From: Nymphaea colorata | Lineage: Eukaryota; Streptophyta; Magnoliopsida; Nymphaeales; Nymphaeaceae | Reading direction: 5' to 3' | DNA: 64,000 bases | NCBI RefSeq assembly: GCF_008831285.2 | Contig: NC_045150.1 | Coordinates: forward strand, 7,142,001-7,206,000 | Part shown: in pieces, positions 1-12,657 of the stretch | Position numbering within the stretch: position 1 is the first letter of the stretch | How the letters are laid out: every line of letters begins with the position of its first letter | The notes under the pieces: generated by a model | Databases searched by the model: none | What the model was told of the DNA's origin: nothing | Seen by the model: only the letters and a program-made list of their open reading frames with translations | Made by a program: the position numbers and the translations under genes

Positions 1-1818
1 CCCTTAGTGATAAAAGCCATCATATGTAGAAAAATAGTATATAAGCACATCTAGAGTATGAAAGCACAATTTGTTTTCCATTTCACCCTAAAGCCAACCG
101 CTTCCACAAACTTAACTTTTCAAAGTTTGAGGAAGATGTCGTAACTTTATTAGCCAAAAAAATGGGTTTTCCTGTTTCTCACATCTTTCTAAAATACCTA
201 TGCAAACAATTGGCCGAACCCTTTTCATTTAGAATATAAAAGCGACTGCCACTCTAATCTTTTAAGAATTCAGAGTATGTAATATTAATTTTAGTAAGAA
301 CATTGTTAAATTTAATTTTTTGTTCTGATCTTTAACAGAGTTTGATCATGTTTTGAATCGAAGCTAAACACTTTTTTACTCATATTGCCCCTAATATTTC
401 CTTTACCATTACCATGTTCGTCATCATCATATACTTCTGAGATCTTAAAACAGAGGATCGGTTTGAACCTACTTACCATTTGATACGTTCATTTCGCTTA
501 TTCTCCCACTTTTGCTCACTTAAAACAAAAAAATTTGGTTGAGAAAAGGTCAGTAGTTATCACAGTTCGAACAATCTCAGTTCGAACAATCTGGATACTT
601 CAAAAATATATGATACTCCAATTCCATGTGGGTGGTTTATCATGATCATCCTTTTGCATTTTCATTTGCTTCTTTGCAGTTAATGGTCAATCAATGTGAA
701 CCAATACGAATTACAATTAACAAAGTACGTAGTGGAGAAAGAACCTAATTCTCGCTATTTATTTTTTTCCTTTTGGCTCATATGTGTGGGAGGAAGGCCG
801 AAGCCTTCCCTTCCCCCCTCCTTTCATTCGCCTCGGGTCCAAGATTGCTTTATAGTGTCATTCCTTTTGAAGCACAAAGGATTGATGCCACAGGAATTTG
901 ACATAAGAGCTGGCCGCTTATGCTCACAACCGTTGCTTCAAGAGAGATACTTTTTCCTTAGAACTCAAGAACTCCATGCAAATAAAAACTTGAAAGAGAT
1001 GTTCCTTGTGGCGCCATTCAATCCCTATATTTGTTTAGCGCTATGATTTTAAGTGTTTAACAAGAACATAAAAAACAAACCGAAAATATATAATTGGAAG
1101 GCCAATTTCATAAGACTTTATAAAACAATTTCATGAGACTGAAACATATATAATTTCTTCTTGAGAAGTTTACTTTCTTAGTTTGGTGTCATTCATCAAA
1201 ACAATATAATTCATAACTAATGGTCTTGATGTTGGTATTCCAATCTTTCAACTTACTTCATTTCATGGCCAGTACCGTTGCCCGAGAACGTTTTCCAAAA
1301 CATATGGAGGCCGTTTGGTAACTGTAACCAATACTTCTGTGATCCGATTGTAGAATCTTAAAATGTTTCATGAATCTGCCTTTTTTAAAGTTAGGTTCAT
1401 GGAATAGTAACAACGTGTTATCAATGCCAAACTCCTCAATACTAGAACTAAACTTTCAACGGTTTGCCTTTTCGTAAGATAAAAAAATAATATATGTGGG
1501 AATATACTAGATCATGTTAATTAATTGTTAGAAAAAATAAATCTTAATATCCAATATTGCTGTAAAAACCTGAATTCTAAGTTTGTAAATCATTGTTAAA
1601 TATTTGACAATGAGCATTCAATACAAAATGCCAGGTTGTTCGGGCTGACAAAAAAAAATGGCATACTAAAGACGATTTATAAGGGGGACAAGACCAAATA
1701 ACTCAAAATACATTTTCAGTGTGTATGCTCTTTTTCATAATATAATTTTGTAAACGTGAACTTAGTATTGATTTAGTACGAAATACATATCAAGATAGAC
1801 ATTTGGATACCCAAACGG

Positions 1819-1822
<4 letters not shown>
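1..1822. other. Gene-free AT-rich DNA
   Basis: No recognisable gene. An open stretch of 116 codons at 696-1046 (plus) has no domain, splice context or family resemblance and is probably chance. Confidence 0.5.

Positions 1823-1902
<80 letters not shown>
1823..1902. repeat. (AT)n microsatellite, 80 bp
   Basis: Uninterrupted AT dinucleotide run of 40 units. Confidence 0.97.
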
Positions 1903-1908
<6 letters not shown>

Positions 1909-1910
1909 TA

Positions 1911-2145
1911 CGCTTGAACATCGAGCCAGCCGACACCCAAAAATTGAGTTTGAGCCCGGCCGGGTAAACTTTTTTAAATATCAAATAAAAAATATAAAGT
2001 ATAACATATATTTTAAATATAAAATATTTAAAAAGTAAATCAGGCCGACTTGGGCTGGCCCGATACGTTATCGGGCCAGTTAGGGCCTATTTTTTCAGGC
2101 CCTAACCCGGGCCGAGTAATGGCCCCGATGCCCAGGCCTAATATA
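1911..2145. repeat. Dispersed repeat: GC-rich arms around an AT-rich core, copy 1
   Basis: GC-rich sequence (gagcccggccgggtaa) is followed by an AT core of about 65 bp (1970-2038). A second GC-rich arm (gggctggcccgatacg, ggccctaacccgggcc) follows. It directly follows a TA microsatellite and is followed by another short TA run. Same architecture as copies at 20.2, 26.3, 27.7 and 62.7 kb. Confidence 0.6.
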
Positions 2146-4024
2146 TATATAAAACATGGATGTGATCCTCCATTTTTGAAGCCTATAGACTGAAAAAACA
2201 TCCATCTTTTCTGCATGTATGGTTAGGACTTTACTAGCCAATAATGAAGCCCAAAAATCTTAATAAGTTATTAGAATTGAAACATCAAATCATGTGGTTA
2301 TTTTCATTAAAAGGGATTCTATTCTGATATAGTAGAATGTTACACTTTAATTTAAAAACTGATTTAAAAGGTTTTTAGAAAAACATTATTCTTACAGGAC
2401 AACCTTTTTTTAGGGTATTGCAACTAAAACCTTATCTAAGGGAGTATTGACAATAGTAACTTGATGTTATTGTTTCGTGTATCTGCCTCAAAAATTAGTT
2501 AGATAGATTCATAGATTACTTTTTAAAATGTTTCATCAATTTGTATCATTTTTTAAAATAGATATATGCGACAGTAACATCTTACATACAATTGCTAAAC
2601 AACCCCTAATAATATTTAACCTCACAAAGTGGTCTTTGCTGGTTCACATGGACTTCCATGTGCCCCATGCTACTGAGCATTGCACCAAATGAAAAATTTT
2701 CAGCTTCTTATAATACATCAAAGGACAGGACCGAAATTTTTCAAAAAAAATTTACTTGCTCTATGTACAGATGTATGGCTTGAGGATCCAGGTAAAAAGA
2801 AATAGCCCTTTAGGGGTTCCAACTATTTCTTCTGCATTTCGTATACTAAAAGTGAATTGGTTATATCTTTTTACCAAATGGCCAGATAATAATAGGTCAA
2901 CTATAAATCTAAAGTTGTTACATATTGGTAGTGCATGCATTGGTTTCTCTAAATTAATTAGCTAGAATGCTATAAGAAAAGATCACAAACGAATGTTGTA
3001 TATTTGATTGGATATAGAAGTTTGCGCAGAATTTTAAATTGCAATTTGTCGAAGATTGCAATAATGAAAGAGAACCCAAGAAATAAAACAGAAAATATAA
3101 GTAATTAATAATAATTTTATTTGCCTCATAGTCCATAAAGCAACCCCCTTCAATGTTTTGTACATAAAAGAAAATCCTGCATTTAATCTCAAGAAAGCAA
3201 AAAAGTGTCTAATCACGATAATGAATTCGCGTCCTTTTTTTTTTTATATCACCTCATTCATCTGCATTTTTTTCCCTTTTCTTGGTTTCCATGCAATAAC
3301 AATTAACAACTTTATAACCACATATTTGCCTCCAAACCATTCTTTAACTTTTGACTATATTTTGCCCGAAATAACAATTAACAACTTTCTATCCACATAT
3401 TTGCCTCCAAACAATTCTTCAACTATTGACCACATTTTGCATCGCATTTTTTATTTTTGTGAGAACTGATGGGAAGTGGTTCTTCGATCGCAACCCAACA
3501 TTGTTGAATTAGGTTCTATCTTTTTAACAATATGAACACCCAATATTGAATTTGTGAAGACAAAGCATGCATCATCAGGTCTCGTCTTTCCTATTTTTCT
3601 GTATCACTTATGCGTTGCTTCACATTTGAATGGATTTAATATCACAAACCAGCCCACTTTTATACTGGGTGGGCCTGGGCTTGGGCTTCTGGTCTGACGG
3701 ATTCCAACTCATCTCTTAGCAGTTTTAGCTTCTCCCAAAATACTAAAAACCGGGACATTCTATCTTTTAACCAACGCATTGGCATATTTTTGATACATGG
3801 TTAAATTTTTATATCCACACTCCTTAAGCCATATGCGTTCATACATGTGAGGCTTCAACATATCAGCAAAAGATGCCTTATGTCATCTACAATACTTTGT
3901 TTCTGATGGAAATCTTATGATATAGTATTAGACAAAATATTGATGAAGCCCAAATTTGGATATGGACTGAAGATTGACAACTTGTTCGAGTGTTAAACTG
4001 AATTTTTATACCAAATATCCTGAC
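2146..4024. other. Gene-free AT-rich DNA
   Basis: Only short open stretches and the tandem duplication at 3293. A short GC-rich piece (gggtgggcctgggcttgggc, about 3667) looks like a remnant of the GC-arm repeat family. Confidence 0.5.
3293..3445. repeat. Tandem duplication, about 76 bp, two units
   Basis: Both units share aataacaattaacaacttt, cacatatttgcctccaaac and an ending in attttgc. About 10% differences. Confidence 0.8.
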
Positions 4025-4199
4025 CAATAGCAGAGCTATTTGGGGCTGGTGTGGGCCACTACCTATGCTAACTAACACCAACCCTTGAATAAAAAATTAC
4101 TATGAGGGAGCTGGACCATGATCCAGCTAGATGTGATGTCAGGCTCCAAATCCACTAAGGTTAGTGTCCCTTGATTAATTTTTTTACTTCCGCGACTTG
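4025..4199. mobile_element. Degenerate copy of the GGCGGAGCC-type hAT MITE family
   Basis: The start caatagcagagctatt and interior (gctggtgtgggc, gagctggaccatgatccagc) parallel the element at 12351. The right end (cttccgcgacttg) is decayed. No convincing target duplication remains. A second partial copy (tagtggcgaagccac) begins at about 4215. Confidence 0.5.
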
Positions 4200-4517
4200 T
4201 CATAACCTAATTCTAGTGGCGAAGCCACATATAGGGTGTGGGCAATTGCTAGCTTGTCAATTTTTTTTTACATTAAGATCGTTTAATATTTACTTTGTTA
4301 TACATATAAGTGCTCCTTAATGAGTTTGGGCTCTTGGTTTAGTAGATTTCTCTCCAACTTTACATCATATCTAGAAGTTCTACATTCAATGTTCAAACAT
4401 TTAGTAACGTGTGACGGATAATAATTAACATAAGAAATGCATTATAATGAACCGACAACATAAGAGAAAAAGTACTTAAGAGACAACAGTTATTAAATTT
4501 TAAATTTTTAAGGAGCA

Positions 4518-4600
4518 TTACTACAACGGCGGCGAGTCCGTTCGCTGCTATAAACATGTGTGCCCCACACGATGCGCATCTTTTCGTAGTGCTAATGGCG
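4518..4600. mobile_element. CACTA-like terminal sequence (candidate)
   Basis: A GC-rich segment starts actacaacggcggcgagtcc and ends ttttcgtagtg, resembling terminal sequence of CACTA elements. It abuts a GC-rich block (4600-5040) that reads like a gene leader. Confidence 0.3.
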
Positions 4601-5050
4601 CGCTTTTCCCTTCGTGACTCGTGAGGCATGGTAGAGAATGCGCCCGCTTCTTCTCTGCTCAGTCTGGCTCCTCCAGAGCACCGTTCAGCGGAAACCATCA
4701 AAGAAGAGTGGCGATCTCTGAGTCCTCTCCTCTTCGTTGCTTCTCCGGAACGTGCGGAGAAAGGAACTACTCCATTACACGGAGAGAGGACCCAGCCGCA
4801 ATTGCAGAATCCAGGGAGAAGAAATCGGTTCTTCTCTTCTCTGTCGACTTCCCCAGGTCACGCCAAATCGAACCCATCGCTACCTCGTGATCTCAGAGAA
4901 GGGGAAATAGCTTACAGCCTTGCATTTTCTTCTTCTCTCTTGTCAATCGTCTTCTCCAGAACGTGCAGAGATTGAAGTCTTCGTTTTCCCCTCTTTTCGA
5001 GCTCAAACCCTAAGCACAACGCTGTGATCCCCCTCCACCTGTAGCGTTTA
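4600..5050 (+). other. GC-rich block resembling a gene leader
   Basis: Two overlapping open frames (4621-4890 and 4628-4975) cover a GC-rich, Ser/Arg-rich segment. It ends near aaaccctaa, a motif common in plant 5' leaders. No protein family is recognised. It may be a captured leader within a transposon or the relic of a first exon. Confidence 0.3.
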
Positions 5051-6059
5051 TACTGTGCCTGAGAAAAGCACTGCACCGTTCAAAATTTATTGTTTCCTCG
5101 TTTGATTCCCACAGGCTTCTCCAATTTCCCTCCCTCCCTTTTGTTTGATTAATCTGTGCCAAAAAAATGTAACTAGTATTGTCAAAGATTGCATGATACC
5201 TTGATTCCGAATATGAGAGAAAGATATCCACATCCAATTTGATCGTCATTTTATTTAACACTGGTAGTATTTTAAATGATGTATTGAGCGAGAAAGCGGG
5301 GGACGCAACTGGATTCCGTTTTTATCTAGTGGTAGTGGTTATAATTTGTTAGCAGACCAAATTCTCTTTTGGATGTTTTAACAAAAATCTTCTCGGATTA
5401 TTAGTGAATGATTATTTATTGTATTTGATACTGAACTAAAGTCACTCCCCAATGGACATGATATCTTGCCCTGTATCCTCTTGTTTTGCTATTTGTATTT
5501 GATACTGAACTATAATTCACTGTGTTCGTATACTCTTGTTTTTCTATTTGTATTTGATACTAAAAACTGTTACACTTGCAACTGGTCACAGATATCGCGA
5601 TATTTTAGAAAATCGGAATATTTATGAGAAAAATCAAATAAAACGAAAAAATGAGAAAAAAAAATCGCTAGATTTTGAAAAATCTCGCCAAAAATGAAAA
5701 TCTCGCAAATTATCGCGATTTCTTCCTGAGATTTTAATATTTTTCAATTTTTTTGAAATTTTTAAGGTTTCTTATTATTTTTATTGTTTTTTTATTTTTT
5801 AAAAAATTGTTGAAATCTGAAATTTACCCAAGAACAACTTGGCTGAAAAATGTCCGAGAAAACCTTGCCGAAATTTGTCCGAGAACCATATTTGTAACAA
5901 TGCTTACAACTGAAGAAATCTAGTCATTTATGTACTGCACGTTACTCCATCGAGTGCACTTGCTGCCCTAGTTTGTATTGTCATTGATGTTTTGCACATA
6001 CAACTCATGTTTTTTTTTATTGGAGTGAGGATTTGGAAAATTACTACTCGATGCACTTA

Positions 6060-7242
6060 TTTTGGAGGTTCTGCTGACACAGAACTGCAAGAAAAACTTG
6101 TTGGGTTTCCATCACATGTAATCAAGGTACAAAAGAAAGCTACGGCTTAGATAGTTGGCTGGGGTGTTTAGCAATGATGGGATTTGCAGCGGTAGTTGCA
6201 GTTGAAGTGGTTACAGGGAAGGGACTCTTTTAGGTCCGTCTTTTCTTTCGTGCATTGTTCATTATAGCATTTAAAGTACTGTAAATAATTTCACCTTTTT
6301 ATTGATTGATAAAGAAGTTTATCTGACAAATCATACTTACGTGATTGATTTCATTCATTCATGATAAACTAAGGAATCCTGCTTTGGTTACATTTATACT
6401 ATTTCTGAATAAGCAAATAAAATCACGCAATGACATTTCCTCTGTTTGGGCACATGGTCAAATGTTACATCATTGAAATTATCTGCCCCTGACAAATATA
6501 CAATTCTTTTATGTATTTTCCAGTCTGTAGTTCTTTTTCGCATTTATTTGCCAATCATGAACTTTGCAGTATCAATTTCTCCTGTGCTTAATTATACATG
6601 AATTTTGTAACTCTCAGATTCTCTTAGCATTTGATCAATTAGTTGCAGCTAAAGGGCCTTCGGCCCTTCAGGTGTCTAGCTTATCATGTATTTTCTTCAT
6701 ATTTAATGGTTCTCTTAAATGTGCTTGCTTATTTTCTGCAGGAACAGTGATGAGTGGCAAAGATGCACCAAAGCTTTGCATAAGATTCATCCGTGCTGCA
6801 GGAGTGCTTGAGATTCATCTGTGTTGCAGGAGATGCTATGACAGAAACTGCAGTAAAGGTGCCTCTTTTAGTTCTCTTCATTTCTATAATCCAAGGTCTT
6901 CGTCCTCTTCTTGCATAAAATTCTTAATGGAATTTTTTAGTATGAAATATGCATTTTTTACTCAGTTTATTTGGATATGAAGATGAAATTTTATAATCTA
7001 TAGATGAGAAATTTTCCTTTCCTTTCTTTATCCTTACTACTGATCATATTTTTACATATCAAAGGCCAAAGGTTTTCAGTTTCAAGCATGAAGATACATC
7101 TGTACAACTAAATCTCAAAGAGACTTAGAAATGGTCAATGAATGTTATTATAAGTATAATTGCATAATCTTGTGAAATTACATTTTCCAGGGTGCTGTTA
7201 TTCTTGAAGATTGCATGAACATATTACACGCTATTGATTAAG
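6060..7242 (+). pseudogene. Exon-like fragments of unidentified gene(s)
   Basis: Several short open segments have exon character. One is AMMGFAAVVAVEVVTGKGLF followed by a stop at about 6233, which resembles the last helix of LHC-like stress proteins. Another, ILLAFDQLVAAKGPSALQ (6618-6671), lies between AG and GT. A third combines GDAMTETAVK (ending about 6857, followed by GT) with GAVILEDCMNILHAID and a stop (7192-7242), in compatible phase. I cannot join them into one recognised gene. They may be a decayed gene or fragments captured by the surrounding transposon. Confidence 0.3.
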
Positions 7243-7606
7243 AGATTGCATTGTGTGAAATCAGACTGCATGGAAGATGTGTGGTCTTGTGTTGCTGCTC
7301 AACATGAGTTTCTGACAAAGTTCCTTGATGTTTCCACCAGATTTTCACCAAGTGGTGCATGTCCTGTAGGCCCTCTTATACTTATCTCCTGCATAGCTTT
7401 TGGAGAGAGAGAGAGAGAGGTCCTCCATCTGAAGCAAATGGATAGTTTAGAGAAAAACAAGGAGAAAAATGTGTGAACTGATATTAGATGGTGAAAATGC
7501 CCGTCACCTTTTTCTCTTTGTTTTTCTCTTAACTGTCCATCATGTTGGATCAGGTGACCTTGATTAGATAGCTGAAGGACTCTGAAAAGGCACCATTCAA
7601 TTTTCC

Positions 7607-7650
<44 letters not shown>
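7607..7650. repeat. (TA)n(GA)n compound microsatellite
   Basis: TA run followed directly by a GA run. Confidence 0.95.
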
Positions 7651-7717
7651 CTGGATTGGTTCTTATGGCCATCTAGCCTCTCGGCAGAATGTGTGAGAGG
7701 CTGCGCTCATCCAGCTG

Positions 7718-7796
7718 GCCAGGTGGGTAGCTCAGCTGGTTAGAGCAAAGCACTGAAAATCCTTTGTGTCAGTTGTTTGAATCCACTTCTAAGCAG
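7718..7796 (+). pseudogene. Decayed organellar tRNA-Phe (GAA), mitochondrial type
   Basis: The run GTAGCTCAGCTGGTTAGAGC (D arm), then ACTGAAAATCC (anticodon loop GAA) and GAATCCACTTCTAAGC (T arm and acceptor) resembles the plant mitochondrial trnF(GAA). The anticodon stem carries a mismatch and an extra T, and the T loop is GTTTGAATC with its stem broken. It is probably part of a small nuclear insertion of mitochondrial DNA and not a working tRNA gene. Confidence 0.55.
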
Positions 7797-7954
7797 CTGG
7801 TAGTGAGATAGTGCTAGCTAAGCAACTCCTATTTGTTGTTTATAGAGACCCCACTCCCATCCCGTGGTGCAAAGGGCTTTTTGTTTTTTCTGGAACAGAC
7901 AGCAGTGTTTTGCTGATGCCTCAAATCAATCGTTGCGACATGCTATATTATATA

Positions 7955-7978
7955 TGTGTGTGTGTGTGTGTGTGTGTG
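7955..7978. repeat. (TG)n microsatellite
   Basis: 12 TG units, followed by a short interrupted continuation. Confidence 0.95.
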
Positions 7979-8611
7979 ACGTGTGTGTGATATAAAGCTA
8001 TAAAATATAAAAGCATTATCTGTGCAACACACCTAAACTTGAAATTGCATCAGTTTTCCTGTTTTTCATTAGGGAATCCATTTTCAGATAGTGAAAGGCT
8101 GAAAATTTTATCCAGCATCACTTGAATTGATAGGAGCATCACTGGAGAACAGATACTCCAGGAAATAGAGAATGAGTGGAAAATCTCTTTAGAAAGAGTA
8201 CATGTTTTTGATAAGCACGTGGAGATATTTTTGCCCCTCAACACCAGCCAAGAGTTCTTGATTCCAACAAAACATGAGTGTTCTCATAGACCTAATCTCT
8301 TTTCCTTACAACAAAAGGATCCAAGCAGCTGCAGTTAAGGACATGTGGGTTCATATTTATCACATGGCCTAGATGAAGATGGTGCATACAACATTTTAGA
8401 GGACCTTGCTGATTGCCAATTTGATTGAGTCTTACCAAAGAAGAAGGTACAGAGTCAACATGTCAAAAATAGGTGGTGATGCATGTGTAGTGAATTTCTT
8501 GCTTTCTGCTTGTTAAGTTTTACCTTTTATGCTTCACTAAGAATGAAGATATCTAAATTTTACCTGTCATTCAGCATGATCATATGAGTGAGTTGCTGTC
8601 TATACTACTAG

Positions 8612-8720
8612 GAACGAAAAGCAGAATATGAGACTCAACACCAATCAAGCGACACCTTTCCTGACCCTGTCAAACAGACAGATATGATTTCACAAGCTCA
8701 GAATGTCTCCATACATACTG
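8612..8720 (+). other. Orphan exon-like segment
   Basis: A 109-nt open segment between an AG acceptor and a GTAAAC donor. It begins ERKAEYETQHQSSDTFPDPV and is hydrophilic. The family is not recognised and no partner exons were identified. Confidence 0.25.
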
Positions 8721-9729
8721 GTAAACATTATCATCTACTGCTAATGTGCAGTGAGCTTCTATAGTTCTAGAAGTGGATCAGGTATGAGTGGAGCCAACTT
8801 GTGGACATACCTTATGTGGTAATCAATGACGTAAAATGCCTCCAAATTGCAAAAACAAATGAAAAGTTCAAGTAACAATAGTTTTAAGAGTTATAATTTG
8901 GCATGTCGGGATTTAACTACTTTACTGCAATACTGCACCACAGTAGCAGTAGTTAAAGACTGACAAGCAACAAGCAAATTTATACCCCTTAAAACAGGTT
9001 GGTTACAAATATGATGATCTAAATTTGTGGTCTTCTGTTCTACAATTTATCTATTTGTACTGCAACCTTATTATATTTCAAGGGCTGAAAAATAACAAAA
9101 TTCACTCTGAAGGAATAAAGTGCAGCTTCCTTTACCATCTCTCATTTTAATCAGTTGAACGACTCTATATGTTTTGATTTTGTGAACAGATGCAGACATG
9201 TCCATATGTGTGCACATTTATGTATGTATGATTCTCTATTAACAGGCTACCTTGCAGCCAACCATAACTAAAGTACGTGTTTGGGTCCAACAAAGTGGAA
9301 GATGAAACCTGGGCAATAGGTGGCAAATCAAAGAGCAGAAAGTAGTGAAAAGAAATAGATAATCATAGCTTAGAGCATGCCAATGATTGCTGTTGTTCAT
9401 GCTAATGTTGCAGGCAAAGCAAAGACGGCTATATGAATGTTGGACATTATCAGAAGAATGGCCACTGGTTTCCAGAAGAGATAGAGCCAAATAAAAATAA
9501 AAGAGGGAGAAATCTTTCCAAGTAGTTGAGATTATCTTCCCATCATGGTCATCTAAAAGCATGGAACATTTCTCTATTTATTGTCTCTCTTCTATTTTAT
9601 AACCAAGGGTGATGGTGGTCTTCTATGGACTAGGAGCAAGTTCTAGCCATGTTAAATTGTTCTTCTTATTTCTAATTTTATTTTTTCAACTAGTTCACTT
9701 GATGACCACAAAGAAATCATGAAACCAAA

Positions 9730-9898
9730 TTGGTAAGGCTAATACAGGACTGGCGGTTTGTTTTTGGCAAGATTTTCACTGGCAGAGAACCCCTGCTAAT
9801 GTGGAGATGATAGCAGGGAAATATTTGCCAGTACAGACCTCTAGCGGTGGTCATGGCAGCACATTACGCTGCTGCAATATACTGTTTTTCTTATAGTG
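9730..9898 (+). mobile_element. CACTA-type transposon right terminus
   Basis: The sequence ends TGTTTTTCTTATAGTG at 9898, the reverse complement of a CACTATAAGAAAAACA terminus. Before it are subterminal motifs such as ctagcggtggt, gcggtttg and ctgccagtac-like repeats, typical of CACTA elements. The partner terminus was not found with certainty. Inverted actacaacggcggcg and ttcgtagtg sequence at 4518-4594 is a candidate. Confidence 0.5.
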
Positions 9899-10829
9899 GT
9901 AGCATCGATTATTTGTAGAAAGTGATACATCAGGATGACCTTCTTTCATGATTCAGAAAAATTATCAGATGTATGCTCAATATGTAGTCACTAGGTAAAA
10001 GAGCTTTTGACAATGTATTATGCTCCAATTCCTGTAAACATTGACATGCTACTTAGTTTAAGCTTCATTATTTCATTCATTGCCTCATTAAAGTCATCAC
10101 TAATATATATTAACGATCAACTTCTAGTAAATGGTGATGCAGGAGAGCTAATTATATGTACTATCAAATACTTGCTAGTCTTCATGTTTATGCCCATGCC
10201 TATACTTTTCAATGTTCATATTTTATAACGTTGAGTTAGTTCCTTTATGCTTTCAGTATTGTGTACAATTTGTGCGTAATGAGTTTGAATTATTGGTTTT
10301 AGCTGTAGGTTTTTTTTTGAAAAAACAGATGAATTGCTACTTGAGAAAGCACAATACAAGTAGAAAGATGCTTTTGTAAACATTATAGAAAGAGAGGGTC
10401 TCAAGAATAGGGCCTAAAAAAATATGGTTCGGAACCAAATTTTTCTGATGTATTTGATTAAGTGACAAGTTGATTTGCATTTGAACGATTTGCTGCTGAA
10501 TCAACAAGGGTGGAACTTGCTGAAGAAAGATGTGAACAACTTGAGCAAAGAAATGTGTTGTAGGAGAGGTTGCACAACTATGTCAACAACAGTAGATTTG
10601 GAGTTTGAAACAATCCTCCTAATTAGATATTATCTTCTATTATTTGAATACTGAAGTTGATTGACGATGACATATTAAAAATCTTGCATATATGGGTTTT
10701 GCATCTGGTTTCTACCTTACTATAGTGGGCATGCATTTCTTGGTTTTTAATGAGAGACCTTTGCATACATTTGTAGATTTCTCACTGATTGGAGTCTCAG
10801 GGGACTACTAGAAGTTATTAAAGTTTGAC

Positions 10830-11079
10830 ATTTGCGGTGTAAAGCAAAGCAAAGCAATCGTCGATAGTTTAGTCATGTGAGGCGAAGTTCACGAGCTGGA
10901 GAAAGCTTGACTGGTCTGAGGGCCCCGCAGCGGAGCGGGGCTTCTTTGAAAGGGGGGAGTGAGGATGGTTCTGAAAGGGCGAAGGTCCGGAAAGCCCTCA
11001 AAAATGGATGGACAAGCAGAATGTTCAGGCAATAGAAGAGTGGGGAGTCCCCGTGACCGAGCTACTGCACGTGGCTGAA

Positions 11080-11083
<4 letters not shown>
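10830..11083. other. Candidate mitochondrial DNA insertion
   Basis: This is a sharply bounded GC-rich block in AT-rich surroundings. It contains a strong hairpin (gccccgc...gcggggc, 10922-10941) and a purine-rich style (gaaaggggggagtgaggatgg) typical of plant mitochondrial non-coding or group II intron DNA. It ends at a CT microsatellite. The origin is a compositional guess. No gene was recognised. Confidence 0.35.

Positions 11084-11119
<36 letters not shown>
11084..11119. repeat. (CT)n microsatellite
   Basis: 18 CT units bordering the GC-rich block at 10830-11083. Confidence 0.95.
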
Positions 11120-11120
<1 letters not shown>

Positions 11121-12350
11121 TGTTTGCTAAGGCTGATAATCACATTGAAGGATATTCAATTCACATTAAAGGATATTAATTGTGGAGGATCAACCAGTGT
11201 TGCATGATATTTAATGATGCTAAATATATATCCTCACAAAATGTTTACAGCTCTGACCAGAATTATCAGTGAGGACTGTCTGTGAACGTCAGTGATGGTT
11301 TGTAATCAAAGGCATCACAGTTGCTTGTGTTTCCTGTAGTATCTGTTTGTGAGATCTATTTGAAGCTTAGATACCGCTGATGCTGTGATGGTTTCTGTTT
11401 TCCGTGCCTTGATGTACATCACTTATCGATATGGCTATAAGGTAACTGAAAGATTCCTGTGGATTTTATGGGTTCCATAATGCAACGTGAAGCACACTTC
11501 AATGGACAGACAATTTTCCGTTACTAGATGTATCCGTTACAGTATTTCTGTTTTTTCTTTGTTGCATTATGTTCAGTGGTGTATGCGCACATCACTGATA
11601 TCACTTGGGAGGTGTCTCATATGTTCTACCCTCCGTCAGTTCATCTTTGCTTTACTGTCAATGAATCATAGAGAAAGCTAAAAATATCTACACTTAAATA
11701 TAAGCGCTTTGCCCTTAGATCACAATAGTGCTGCATGAATCTGGAAGACCATTGATCTCAGCCGTGGAGTTGCTCATTCTCAAACTCTTTAAAAAGTAAT
11801 ATAATTACAATGTCCTCTGTCACTAGTGACCTTTCCTTAGTTATATAGTATATTCGACTTTATATAGTATATTCAACCCTTAGTTGTTTCAGGCCTTTGG
11901 CACATGATTGGAATTGAAGAAGCATTGCATACGATAAATTTGGGTTTGTTTGCTTCTAAACAGGTGAACACTCATATTGTTGATGATGTTTTCTGGTGTA
12001 TGCATTATCAGAGGAATCTTCTTCCGATTGTCATAAGAAATAACAATTTGATGCTCACATACTCCACAGATCATAGCTTTGGTTTGTTAATTTACATGGT
12101 TGGGAAGCCTTCTTATGCTAGTAAGTTAAGTAGGTGCCATTTGGTGTTCTTATTATGTCAAATTGTCAATTGACCCTTTCTTGCTTATCATAGTTTGAGT
12201 GAGTTTAGCATCTGAATTAGCAAAAAAATGTGGAGAAGCTGTTAAATTGTGCACAAGTGTGAGTTGGAAAAGTAAATTTGGTTTCTTTGATATTTTGATG
12301 GCCTTGTAAGTATGAAAGTTGATGTATTAGTTGGCTTCAATGGGCACATC

Positions 12351-12555
12351 CAGTAGCAGAGCTACTTGTGCGCTGGTGTTGTTCATTGCTCACGCCAGCC
12401 AACACCACTCCTTGAAATTTTTTATTAGGAAGGAGCTGGACCTGGGTCCAGCCAGATATGGTGCCCCTCACCAGACTCATGTCAATGCCCCATAGGCACC
12501 CAACCCACGACTAAGGTAAGCTCCCCTTTGATAAAATTTTCTGGCTCCGCCACTG
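12351..12555. mobile_element. hAT-type MITE, 205 bp
   Basis: The left end CAGTAGCAGAGCTAC and the right end CTGGCTCCGCCACTG form imperfect terminal inverted repeats (CAGTGGCGGAGCCAG type). It is flanked by the 8-bp direct repeats ggcacatc (12343-12350) and gccacatc (12556-12563), 7 of 8 identical. An 8-bp target duplication with CA-starting ends is the hAT superfamily hallmark. There is no coding capacity. Confidence 0.75.
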
Positions 12556-12657
12556 GCCACATCATAATCCATGCCATAATCTACCGTAACAATAAACAGT
12601 TACTCGTCTTACTTTTCAGCTATTAAAACTAAAATCTTAGAATATGAAAGATCTATT

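Noticed and set aside
696..1046. 116-codon open frame
   Set aside because: No domain, no splice partners, no conserved motif, AT-rich context.
1790..1984. Open frame translating to an Ile-Tyr repeat
   Set aside because: It is the translation of an AT microsatellite, not a gene.
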